From: Bordetella genomosp. 12
GTDB taxonomy: Bacteria; Pseudomonadota; Gammaproteobacteria; Burkholderiales; Burkholderiaceae_B
Direction of reading: 5' to 3'
Length of the DNA: 64,000 bases
Assembly: GCF_002261355.1 (NCBI RefSeq)
Contig: NZ_NEVU01000003.1
Location: 1,426,001 to 1,490,000, forward strand
Shown: positions 47,750 through 54,974 of the stretch, piece by piece
Layout: every line of letters starts with the position of its first letter
Position numbering within the stretch: the stretch's first letter is position 1
Position numbers and translations under genes: made by a program
The notes under the pieces: model-generated
What the model was told of the DNA's origin: nothing
The model's input: only the letters and a program-made list of their open reading frames with translations
The model's database searches: none

Positions 47750-49060
47750 ATGGGAAATAAAGACGTGTCTGAGAATCGGCGCCCTTACCATTACGCAGAG
47801 CTTGACCTGCTTCATGCGGCGGAGCTCCTTCATCAAGTCAAGGCTGACTCTGCACGTCTCGACCTTGTGCACGAACTTCAGCGTCATCTCATTCGCTGCA
47901 TCGTACGCACCGAATTGCGAGTGCTGCGCCTGCGGCGTAGGCGAAAAAGCCTTCCGCAGAAAGACGACCAACGCGCCACAAAGGAGCAGGCGCAAGCGCG
48001 CAAGGCCGGATTGAGGGCGCTACGCGAGAGGGAAGAACAATTGCTGCATCTCTTGTTTCTCTGGCGATGTTTTGGTGACGGCATCGCTTTCATCTACCAG
48101 TCGAAGTACAGCCTCAAACACACCTATTATGACGCGACCTATAACGTGAAGGCTCCGGCAGGTTTCATCACCGAGCATGGTCGGCTCAAACGAGGTTTTG
48201 CTCGTGAGTATCGCATCCTGTGTTCCGGCATCAAACACAACGTTCCAGTTGTCCTATGTGACCTTACGAATGTGATCCGCTACGGTGATGTGTGTGCTCT
48301 TGGCGCAGAGGATCCTTGCCTTATCGAAGTAAAGACTTCGCGCAATCGAAACGCTCGAACGGATAGGCAAGCCAAGCTGCTTCAGGAGTTGACAAACTTC
48401 TATGTTAACGACGGCGCCTCTAATTTTCGAGGAATTACAAACGTCCTTCGTGTCGCGACGATGGCTGAAGAGGTGGATCACCGGAGTGTTTTGAATGCGT
48501 GTATTGAGGCCGGAATGCGGACAGGTTGGAACACGGCAACACCAGAGCCAGGTCTGACCTACTTAGTGTGCTCAGTGATGGACGAAGCGAGGTTTAAACA
48601 GCACGGGACCACACCGTCGACCGTGGTTTACTTTCTCTCGGCCCAACCCGACTACCTGCCGAGCTATCCGTTCACGCTGTCGATGGAACCCGCGAATAGC
48701 GTCGCATTCATGCAGCAGGCTTTCGGACTGGTGGTGTTTATAGATATGAAGAACGTTAAGGCCTCTTTCGCTAGGTGTGGCGTCGAAGCGACCGTAATCA
48801 TGGACGGTACCCATTCTGTCCAAATTACCAAGACTCCGCACAACCTCATCATGGGCGTTCAGCGTATTAGCGAACAAATGCTTGGCCGCGTGGCAACCGA
48901 GTTCCTTTCTATTGAATCGTTCGCGGATGAGATGTCCCAGATGCTCGATGTTGAGCTTGGACCTCCAATGACCCTCGACGAGGCGTTGGCCCTACCTGGT
49001 GTGGCCACAGAGGTGCCCCGTGAATGGAATGAGGTAGTGGACTTCTGGGAGCGGAAATGA
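47750..49060 (+). CDS. Predicted PD-(D/E)xK nuclease-like protein, possible defence gene
   Basis: 436 residues with no family I recognise end to end. Residues 178-195 read YGDVCALGAEDPCLIEVK, where D180, E193 and K195 fit the PD-(D/E)xK nuclease core, with a Q207 helix after it. The N-terminal 100 residues are basic and helical. The C-terminal half has no recognised motif. It follows the integrase by 57 bp and precedes an HNH protein gene by 229 bp, in AT-richer DNA than the flanks. Nuclease genes next to integrases are often anti-phage cargo; that role is inference. The start is uncertain, with a GTG at 47,723 possible. Confidence 0.6.
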   Translation: MGNKDVSENRRPYHYAELDLLHAAELLHQVKADSARLDLVHELQRHLIRCIVRTELRVLRLRRRRKSLPQKDDQRATKEQAQARKAGLRALREREEQLLHLLFLWRCFGDGIAFIYQSKYSLKHTYYDATYNVKAPAGFITEHGRLKRGFAREYRILCSGIKHNVPVVLCDLTNVIRYGDVCALGAEDPCLIEVKTSRNRNARTDRQAKLLQELTNFYVNDGASNFRGITNVLRVATMAEEVDHRSVLNACIEAGMRTGWNTATPEPGLTYLVCSVMDEARFKQHGTTPSTVVYFLSAQPDYLPSYPFTLSMEPANSVAFMQQAFGLVVFIDMKNVKASFARCGVEATVIMDGTHSVQITKTPHNLIMGVQRISEQMLGRVATEFLSIESFADEMSQMLDVELGPPMTLDEALALPGVATEVPREWNEVVDFWERK

Positions 49061-49289
49061 GCAGCCTTCTCCCTTGCGCCCACTGCGGTGGGAAGGCGTT
49101 CTACAGTTAATGACCGTTTTGCGGCTCCCAGTTTGCGAGCGTGGAAGTCTCCATGGGGTCGAAAGCGGGCGTCCGGCCTAGTCTGCTATCTGCCAAGAGC
49201 AACTTCAGCTTTCCAATTCATTAAGGAACTTTGCACTTACTATTAGCCAACCTGCCAATGCACGACAAGAACAAACGGGAGTCTAATGC

Positions 49290-49994
49290 ATGAACTTCTA
49301 CGATTGGATGCTTTACAAAGGGCTATCAAAGTCCTCTGCACGCAGTTACGACGGGGCGCTCCGTGGCGTACTGTCAGAGTGGGCGATGAATAGCGACCTG
49401 ATTTCAGGCCCTCTGATCGCGTTGAGTAGTTCTTCGGCCTTTGATGCCCTTTCCCCAAGAATCCAGGAGCTACCTATCTTCAAAGAGCGAAACATGCGTG
49501 GGCACCACATGTATAGCGCTACATTGTCGCAATTCGCTGCATACCTAGCGAGCAACGGCAGCGATGACATGCAAGCCGACCTTGAACAGATCATCGGCGA
49601 TCCGAGCATGACCATGACTGAAAAGACAGCACTGATCAAGTCAAGGGTCGGTCAGGGAACGTTTCGGGACAAGGTGCTACGCCACTGGACCTGCTGTGCT
49701 GTGACGGGTTTCAGCGACACATCCCTCCTCATTGCATCTCACATCAAGCCGTGGAAGAAATCAACGAATAGTGAAAGACTGGACGAATGGAACGGATTGC
49801 TTTTTTCGCCAAATTTGGACAAAGCGTTTGACAAAGGATTTATCACATTTGAGACAAGTGGCTCAATTCGCATCTCACCATTTTTCAACGAGGCTGCGAA
49901 ACTTGGCATCATGCCTTCGATGAAGATCGCCCTGAAACCTCAGCACGAGATGTACATGGCTCACCATCGCGTGGAGGAGTTCAAGGGCAATTAG
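49290..49994 (+). CDS. HNH-family endonuclease-like protein
   Basis: 234 residues. The C-terminal half is an HNH_2-type nuclease domain with C-AVTG (136-140), ASHIKPW (149-155) including H151, then N168 in WNGLLFSPNLDKAFDKG. The third position is Asp rather than His, as in many restriction-like HNH_2 proteins. The N-terminal 110 residues resemble no domain I can name; the opening FYDWMLYKGLSKSSARSY recalls the core-binding part of tyrosine recombinases. It may pair with the preceding nuclease-like gene as a restriction or defence unit. A GGGAG site lies upstream. Confidence 0.75.
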   Translation: MNFYDWMLYKGLSKSSARSYDGALRGVLSEWAMNSDLISGPLIALSSSSAFDALSPRIQELPIFKERNMRGHHMYSATLSQFAAYLASNGSDDMQADLEQIIGDPSMTMTEKTALIKSRVGQGTFRDKVLRHWTCCAVTGFSDTSLLIASHIKPWKKSTNSERLDEWNGLLFSPNLDKAFDKGFITFETSGSIRISPFFNEAAKLGIMPSMKIALKPQHEMYMAHHRVEEFKGN

Positions 49995-50127
49995 TAACCT
50001 GCAATCAGGAGGCTGGGCATCTAAGTCAATCAAGCATAAATCCGCTACTCACTCCTTACGTGTTGACTGACCTCCGTAAGTCGAAATTAGTCTTTCACCA
50101 ATGAGCATATGGGTAGTATAAAAATAC

Positions 50128-50443
50128 TGGTGCCCGAGGCCAGAATCGAACTGGCACGCCTTGCGGCGGGGGATTTTCTTACCGCTTCGGCTTTCGTCGC
50201 CGTCGCTTGGCAAGCAACGTTCGCGGTCTGGAGCACGCCTTCACCTTAGCCTTTCGACCTTAGGTGCCCGCCGTCTGCTCTCTACACCTTCCTGGCGGTC
50301 AATCACCAGGCTTGGCTCGGTATTAGCTCGGACACGTAAATCCAGGGCCTTCGCCGAGTTTGACGGGCTTCACTTCATGGGTTTCCCCTTGAAGGCTCAA
50401 ATTGGTCTGAGTCCCCTGCGTCTACCAATTTCACCACTCGGGC
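50128..50443 (-). tRNA. tRNA-Leu (CAA) interrupted by a group I intron
   Basis: On the minus strand exon 1 (50,443-50,409) runs from GCCCGAG to GGGGACTC, and exon 2 (50,177-50,128) from AAAATCCCC to CTCGGGCACCA. Joined, they give an 85-nt tRNA-Leu with anticodon CAA, interrupted between positions 34 and 35. Compared with the intact gene at 46,399 it has paired changes in the acceptor stem (GCCCGAG/CTCGGGC) and the T stem (GCCAG/CTGGC). These keep pairing, so the spliced RNA should be functional. It lies inside the island in the opposite orientation to the bounding tRNA. Confidence 0.93.
50178..50408 (-). ncRNA. Group I intron (IC3-like) in tRNA-Leu anticodon loop
   Basis: The intron is 231 nt and ends in G. 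Its internal guide TTTGAGCC pairs with the 5' exon end (CTC with GAG). P2 is CTTCA/TGAAG capped by GGG-GAAA-CCC. A GCCCGTC segment can form P3 with the later GACGG..GGGC. GAGCCAAGCC is the P/Q core. GTAGAGAGCAGACGG and GTGCTCCAGACC form P7 (GAGCA/TGCTC), the guanosine site. P6 is CCTGG/CCAGG and a P9-type stem follows. No open reading frame for a homing endonuclease fits inside. The splice site follows C, giving C-G instead of the usual U-G pair. Confidence 0.88.
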
Positions 50444-50976
50444 ACACGACCGAAATGTAGCATCAAAAGCAGGCTGAAAATGCGCTGATTCGCGCCAAAT
50501 TTCATTAAAATCAATGCCTTCCGTAATCAAGCGCAATCTAGCGTAAGGCTGAACGAAACACCTGCCACGGCGTCGCCTCGATCACGCAGAATATGGCTTT
50601 TGGACGCGGCCCCTAAAGTACAAAACACGGCCACAGATAAGGCCAAAATCGAAGCAAACCGGGCCTAAGAATACTCAGCCCACCGCTGACAGCCCACGAA
50701 TTTCGCCAAGAACCCTCAGGGATTTGTACATTAAGGGCCATCCCGTCTTGTTGATTCATGCCCCACTCACGGCCTCAGCGATATCCATGTTTTTCATCTG
50801 TTGCGGCAGCAACCAACAGCCTCGCAGAGCAAGATTCCGTTGAGCCTCGGGCGAATAAGGGGGGGTGTTGTCGCGATAGGGTGCGCAGCAGCGTATGGCT
50901 ACAACACATATCTTGCCATTTGCAGCAAGGCAACAAGATGCAAAGGAATGCGATTTAGGAAAACCGAATTTCTAAA
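50444..50976. other. Non-coding stretch between tRNA-Leu and iterons
   Basis: No convincing gene. Short frames here lack ribosome sites and coding character. The first 60 bases must hold the promoter of the minus-strand tRNA-Leu. The last 30 bases become AT-rich before the iteron array. Confidence 0.6.
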
Positions 50977-51092
50977 TTGCCTTGTTGTGCATTAAGTTGC
51001 CTTCAGTTGCCCTGAATTGCCTTTACGGAGGGCCGCAGCGCATGAAATTGCCTTGAGTTGCCCTGAGTTGCGTTCATTCGCATTGAATTGCC
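50977..51092. repeat. 10-bp iteron array (TTGCC repeats), candidate replication origin
   Basis: TTGCC-type repeats of consensus TTGCCYTSAR start at 50,977, 50,997, 51,007, 51,017, 51,048, 51,058, 51,068 (TTGCG) and 51,088, with a degenerate unit near 51,078. Within each of two clusters the spacing is 10 bp or a multiple of it, so units face one side of the helix. A 31-bp spacer with GGAGGGCCGC separates the clusters. The array ends 16 bp from the stop of the TraK-like gene. Such iterons usually bind a Rep or partition protein. Confidence 0.7.
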
Positions 51093-51107
51093 TTCATGCC
51101 CCGAGCG

Positions 51108-51446
51108 TCAGATAAGGTCGTCGTCCAGGCGGTTTGAACGATGCCCAGACACCGGCATTGCATCCTCCCTGCCCACGCAGGATGCAGCCGTTCGGTATGC
51201 ATGCCCCGCCAATGCCCCTAAACGGGCCTCAGAGCCCTTCAAACGCTTTGGTTGACCCCTGACATACCGTGCGACGTAACGCGTGAACTGGCTGTAGCTC
51301 ATGACGCCCAGAGCGTCTCTGTGCGCATCGTAGATGGTCATCAGGGTGTGACCCGCGTCGAACAGGCTGCGTATCGCCCCTAGACGAGCCAGAAAGGCCA
51401 CGCGAGCGGCCCCGCGATGTTGCTTACCCATCTTCGCGCCGATCAT
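51108..51446 (-). CDS. TraK-like small basic protein of an integrative element
   Basis: 112 residues, strongly basic. The core GAARVAFLARLGAIRSLFDAG and YSQFTRYVARYV resemble the small TraK-type DNA-binding proteins of mobilisable plasmids and integrative elements, which bind the transfer origin. Its start overlaps the stop of the replication-like gene by four bases, so it is the last gene of a three-gene operon and ends next to the iterons. The family assignment is from pattern memory and moderate. Confidence 0.6.
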   Translation of the reverse strand: MIGAKMGKQHRGAARVAFLARLGAIRSLFDAGHTLMTIYDAHRDALGVMSYSQFTRYVARYVRGQPKRLKGSEARLGALAGHAYRTAASCVGREDAMPVSGHRSNRLDDDLI

Positions 51447-52057
51447 CCGCGTGAGGCCATGGATCGTTTTGTTTGGTGCTGCCGATCTACCGCAACACGA
51501 ATGCGCGCCTTGAAGGCACTCATGCTCTCTCCGGGTTGAGCGTTGAGCTTTAGCAACCGTCCTGTCGCGATGATGCCCTCATCGCTTTCCCACCACCCTG
51601 ACGGCAAGGGTTCGCCTATTTCCTTTGAAAAAGGAAATACCTCCCCCACCCCCACCCCCTCCCCCGGTCTGGGTATTGATTTATAAGCACTTTTTGCAAT
51701 TGTGGATAACTTCCGGCTTTTTATGCGGTCTAAAGATGTCCACAGGGCACCTCTCGCGCTGGGGGTACGGAAGTTCAACCAGCGGGGCCAAGACAGCACA
51801 AAAACCTCCCCGGTTTCGCTATCGAGCGCCACGAGCTTGCGGCGCTCAAACTCGCGCAAAGCCTCTTCCAGCACCGCAATCGGTAACGACAGGTCGGCCG
51901 CCGCACGAGGCCGTGGCAGGAAATAGCAACCGCAGGCGCTGGCATCCGGCGAAAAAAACAGATACGCCCCAATGAGCTTTTGATCCGGCAGCAAATTGCT
52001 GATCGCAGGCCACGCCAACAGGTTGCACGGCACAGCCCTTGTGTCCACCGCGCTCAT
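51443..52057 (-). CDS. Replication-like winged-helix protein of an integrative element
   Basis: 204 residues. The N-terminal part (about 15-95) looks like a winged helix: a helical segment LPIAVLEEALREFERRKLV and a wing VALDSETGEVFVLSWPRW, as in phage and plasmid replication initiators. A basic linker around SLDRIKSRKL and the glycine-rich PGEGVGVGEV follow, with a C-terminal helical region. That linker is encoded by an exceptional G5N repeat beside a perfect hairpin. It overlaps both neighbours by four bases. The replication role is inferred from layout and nearby iterons. Confidence 0.55.
   Translation of the reverse strand: MSAVDTRAVPCNLLAWPAISNLLPDQKLIGAYLFFSPDASACGCYFLPRPRAAADLSLPIAVLEEALREFERRKLVALDSETGEVFVLSWPRWLNFRTPSARGALWTSLDRIKSRKLSTIAKSAYKSIPRPGEGVGVGEVFPFSKEIGEPLPSGWWESDEGIIATGRLLKLNAQPGESMSAFKARIRVAVDRQHQTKRSMASRG
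51618..51665 (-). other. Perfect hairpin plus G-quadruplex motif inside the replication-like gene
   Basis: 51,618-51,638 is a 9-bp perfect hairpin (ATTTCCTTT, loop GAA, AAAGGAAAT). From 51,643 to 51,665 the plus strand has four runs of five C separated by single bases, so the coding strand reads G5N repeated four times. This is both a textbook G-quadruplex motif and a slippage-prone tract. Confidence 0.8.
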
Positions 52058-52377
52058 ACAGCCGCTCCAGGAGCCTCCAGGCCTGTCCGCATGGTCTTAC
52101 CTGCCTGACGCGGCGTTAACGCGCCAGAAGCCGCCTGAGGGGCTTCTGCGTGGCACAAGTAGGTAGCAATATCCGTTGTTCGGAAATACACCCGCCGCCC
52201 GATCTTCACGCGGGCCTCGCAGATTCTCAGCGCATAGGGCTGCGAAGTGCGTAACGCGACCCGCAAACCGTCAGCACTGCGGTGCAGCAGCTCGGCCAAC
52301 TGCTGCAAGCTAAGCAGCGGCCCGTACTTTTGATGCAGATTGCTTTCCAAGGCTTGCTGGCTGTGCGCATTGTTCAT
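52054..52377 (-). CDS. Helix-turn-helix DNA-binding protein (AlpA/excisionase-like)
   Basis: 107 residues from ATG 52,377, which has an AAGGA site. Residues 20-70 form a MerR/AlpA-like helix-turn-helix (LSLQQLAELLHRSADGLRVAL) followed by the wing KIGRRVYFRTTDIATYL, the usual end of excisionase-type domains. Such proteins control excision or the neighbouring replication genes of integrative elements. It is first in the three-gene operon and divergent from the gene at 52,497. Confidence 0.7.
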   Translation of the reverse strand: MNNAHSQQALESNLHQKYGPLLSLQQLAELLHRSADGLRVALRTSQPYALRICEARVKIGRRVYFRTTDIATYLCHAEAPQAASGALTPRQAGKTMRTGLEAPGAAV

Positions 52378-52496
52378 TCTGAATCCTTTCGGTGTCATTC
52401 GATAGGTATAGAAGTTACGCGTAAGCACTGCCCTTGAAAGACCTAAAATATGACAGTAAGGTTGACGAACATCGGTTGGCACCTACATCGAAAGAC

Positions 52497-53381
52497 ATGA
52501 CACCAATAGAGGCCAAAAAAATCATCGTGTGCGATGGCTGCCCAAGCACCGTCGCGGCAGCCGTGCGTCGTTTCGAACAAGCCTGCACGCCCTCATACAC
52601 CACAGCCTCACGCCGCTACTCAATCTGGAGCTTGCTGCGTGAGCAGATGGACGCCCCGGTCGCAGAGGCGCTGCAAGCAGCGAAGCTGCCCAACCTGCTG
52701 GGTCACTCATTCTCGCGCTGGCTAGAACTGGGCTGCGAACGCGGAGAAAGAGTGCGACTCGAAAGGCTCGGCAAAAACATACGAGCCTTGCAACGCGCCT
52801 TCAAATCTGAGTTTTATCCCGGCCTACATGCCTTACTGGATACGCTATGCGAAGTGGGATTTTTTGTCCTGTCGCGCACACCTCGAATATCCGTTGGCGT
52901 GTCCAAAGAGAAAGCCTCCCAAGCCGTCAACTATGGACGCCGCCAATCGTCTGAATATCCCTTTTGCGAGTTATGCTGGAAACAATCCATGCGTGCTGTT
53001 GCAGAAGAAAAAGCAAAGAAATTATCCGCAGGCACGCGTGTGCCGCTGGCCGAAATCATACGTTTTAGCAGCCGCTTTTGTGCCGACCATAACCCCTCCG
53101 ACCCCGCTTCACGCTATCGCGTAGACCATCGCTATCGGCAACGATTTCAAGATGAAGTAAAACGACAGTGGGGACTAGTGAGAGGCAAGCAAGCGCCGTG
53201 GACTCACACCCCCGATGAATGGGCAGTCCGCATGCAAGCGTACGGATTGGCGCGAGTACCCGACGAAACACGAGCCGATGAAATGCGCCGCATGGCCGCG
53301 CAAGGCACACCAAGAAAAGCCATCGCCGAACACTTCGGCGTCAGCCGCCAAGCCGTTCACAAGGCGCTCAAGCGCGTTTAA
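52497..53381 (+). CDS. Uncharacterised island protein with Cys-rich centre and C-terminal HTH
   Basis: 294 residues from ATG 52,497; a TTG at 52,434 is a longer option. The middle has YPFCELCWKQS and, about 40 residues later, RFCADHNP, a likely zinc site. The end (AAQGTPRKAIAEHFGVSRQAVHKALKR) is a clear helix-turn-helix like those of resolvases. I do not recognise the family. It is divergent from the AlpA-like operon and 24 bp before the HigA-like gene. It could regulate the element or be a recombination accessory factor. Confidence 0.7.
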   Translation: MTPIEAKKIIVCDGCPSTVAAAVRRFEQACTPSYTTASRRYSIWSLLREQMDAPVAEALQAAKLPNLLGHSFSRWLELGCERGERVRLERLGKNIRALQRAFKSEFYPGLHALLDTLCEVGFFVLSRTPRISVGVSKEKASQAVNYGRRQSSEYPFCELCWKQSMRAVAEEKAKKLSAGTRVPLAEIIRFSSRFCADHNPSDPASRYRVDHRYRQRFQDEVKRQWGLVRGKQAPWTHTPDEWAVRMQAYGLARVPDETRADEMRRMAAQGTPRKAIAEHFGVSRQAVHKALKRV

Positions 53382-53405
53382 ATCGGTGAGAAAGGAGAAA
53401 CCCAC

Positions 53406-53639
53406 ATGCCGCCCAAAGTACATCCTGGCGAGATTATCAAGAAGGACATCATGGAACCGTTGGGGCTGGATTTAGAGACGGCTGCGGGACTTTTTGGTGT
53501 ACAGCCAGAGGTGTTGGCTAGGGTTATCGCGGGGCAATGTGCTGTCACTCAGGAGCTTGCTGTCGGGCTTGCGAAGCAAGGGCATGGCACTGAGCGGATG
53601 TGGTTTGCGTTGCAGAAGGCAACTAGTGCACGGACTTAG
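53406..53639 (+). CDS. HigA-like antitoxin/XRE protein, orphan
   Basis: 77 residues opening MPPKVHPGEIIKKDIMEPLGL, nearly the consensus of the HigA addiction-module antitoxin family. The helix-turn-helix is unusual: LETAAGLFGVQPEVLARVIAG. The tail KATSART is short, since HigA usually runs to about 95-100 residues. No HigB toxin gene lies upstream or downstream. It follows the preceding gene by 24 bp with GAAAGGAG as ribosome site. It may be a solitary regulator or the remainder of a toxin-antitoxin pair. Confidence 0.75.
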   Translation: MPPKVHPGEIIKKDIMEPLGLDLETAAGLFGVQPEVLARVIAGQCAVTQELAVGLAKQGHGTERMWFALQKATSART

Positions 53640-53960
53640 AACCCAGAAAATCGCGAGTCCAACCTACTTCAGATACACGACAAAACACTGATTCACTTGC
53701 AGCTGCGAAAAATCATAGCAATGCGCTCAAGCCAGATGAAAAATTTCCGATTTCAAGTTATTTTTCAGCATTTTTCCGAGAAAAAAAACAATGGCCTATG
53801 CTAGATTTCACTGCCCAGGTGCCGTCGGAACCTAATGAGGCAAAGGAAGCATAAGAGCAACGCAAAGGCAAATTTAGAACAAACCCGGAAAGCACCAAGC
53901 ATACGCCTAGCACCTGCTTTACAAAGAAAATCCCCTTCGGTTTGAATGAATTCTTAGCCG
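53640..53960. other. AT-rich intergenic stretch
   Basis: No gene seen. The region is clearly AT-rich compared with the chromosome and carries poly-A runs (for example near 53,782). It separates the HigA-like gene from the convergent minus-strand membrane-protein genes. Confidence 0.6.
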
Positions 53961-54359
53961 CTAGAGCATTGAATTTTTGTATGCTAAAATCGCACTATCC
54001 TTACTGCTGGCATCAAGTGTTTTGACTACCCGGAAGTTAGATTTCTCAAGCTTCTTACGTCTCCAAGCGTTTCCGTATGCGCCAAAAACTATATGGATTG
54101 CTAGGCCAACAATCGCAACAACCCCTCCAATAACTGATATTGTTTCAGCATAGCTACCAGATGCATTTCTTTGCATTTGCTCAATAATAGACATAAGCAT
54201 CTGAAGAAACAGTTCAATTGGCAGAAGAATCACTCCAATAAGCCACAGCTGTGCAAAAAATGCCCATATTGAGCCAAAGAAAAAAGCTGGCCATGACCAG
54301 CCATTCTTTACGACCCGATAGGCTCCATTGCTTCCTTCGTATACGTTAAAAGATCTCAT
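53961..54359 (-). CDS. DUF2628-family membrane protein
   Basis: 132 residues. VKNGWSWPAFFFGSIWAFFAQLW (about 17-39) is the DUF2628 signature, followed by two more hydrophobic helices (LIGVILLPIELFLQML and VIGGVVAIVGLAIHIVFGAYG) and a basic RRKKLE tail. It is an inner-membrane protein of unknown role. It is AT-rich island DNA. Its ATG lies 22 bp after a GTTAG sequence that might belong to an attC-like site. Confidence 0.8.
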   Translation of the reverse strand: MRSFNVYEGSNGAYRVVKNGWSWPAFFFGSIWAFFAQLWLIGVILLPIELFLQMLMSIIEQMQRNASGSYAETISVIGGVVAIVGLAIHIVFGAYGNAWRRKKLEKSNFRVVKTLDASSKDSAILAYKNSML

Positions 54360-54615
54360 TTAGGTTTCTCTATTGTTGTGCTGCTAACGCCGTATATTTT
54401 TGATCTGTCCCAGCTTAGGCATCGAGAGCCCGGCTTGCGCGCCCGATAACGTATTGGTGTTAGAGCAACCGTATCAGCAGGGAGCGCATACCGGATCTCG
54501 CGCCCTGCGCTCGAACAGTGGCACGAGGATAAACTTCGCACCGATAAGACAAGGGCATCTGTATCTTGATTTGACGAAAAACTCCTTATGGAGTTGTTAG
54601 ACGACGTTTTCGTCG
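54360..54615. other. Intergenic region with hairpins and attC-like core sequences
   Basis: Two perfect hairpins lie at 54,580-54,595 (AACTCC-TTAT-GGAGTT) and 54,600-54,617 (GACGACG-TTTT-CGTCGTC), directly after the stop of the minus-strand gene at 54,616. On the minus strand GTCTAAC occurs near the start and CGTTAGCA near the end, which recalls integron attC cores, although the 221-bp distance is too long for one standard site. I treat the frame at 54,356-54,619 as non-coding. Confidence 0.4.
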
Positions 54616-54969
54616 TCAATGCCTCATCATGCGATTCATGTCATCAAGCACGCGTTTCGTTACATCTGAGTCACGCTCGACGGTAATAATGGTTCCGCCG
54701 CTTGTGTCTCGGATGAATACGACGAAATAAACGGAGGCATCTATTACGATTTTTGCGGATGCACTCTCATGATCAGCAGCGGTAGCTCCCTTAGAGAGGG
54801 CATACGATTTTGCTGCCTCATAGTAGAGGTCTGGGAAAGTTGAGTAGCCCACGCCAGATGAAACCATTCTTTTTACCCTTGATTCGACTGCCGTATCTCT
54901 CCGTGTCTTGGAAGATGCGAAAAAATACACAATGCCAGCAACGGCGAGGATGAGCAGAAAAACCCCCAT
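54616..54969 (-). CDS. Small single-span membrane protein, unknown
   Basis: 117 residues. MGVFLLILAVAGIVYFF is an N-terminal membrane anchor, followed by a basic KTRRD stop-transfer and a soluble domain of about 95 residues with no family I recognise. It follows the gene ending at 54,975 by 5 bp, so the two share a transcript. The DNA is AT-richer than the chromosome. A strong hairpin follows its stop. Confidence 0.65.
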   Translation of the reverse strand: MGVFLLILAVAGIVYFFASSKTRRDTAVESRVKRMVSSGVGYSTFPDLYYEAAKSYALSKGATAADHESASAKIVIDASVYFVVFIRDTSGGTIITVERDSDVTKRVLDDMNRMMRH

Positions 54970-54974
54970 GTTTA

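Noticed and set aside
50128-50443. Two tRNA fragments as attachment-site remnants
   Set aside because: The pieces join into a perfect tRNA with compensatory changes and the insert has a full group I core, so an intron explains it better.
46399-50443. The two tRNA-Leu genes as attL/attR direct repeats
   Set aside because: They are in opposite orientation, and the identical block is broken by the intron.
50977-51092. CRISPR array
   Set aside because: Units are only 10 bp, nearly contiguous and without unique spacers; they fit iterons.
54356-54619. 87-codon minus-strand frame between two small membrane-protein genes
   Set aside because: Starts within the hairpin after the previous stop, lacks a ribosome site and has no protein-like pattern.
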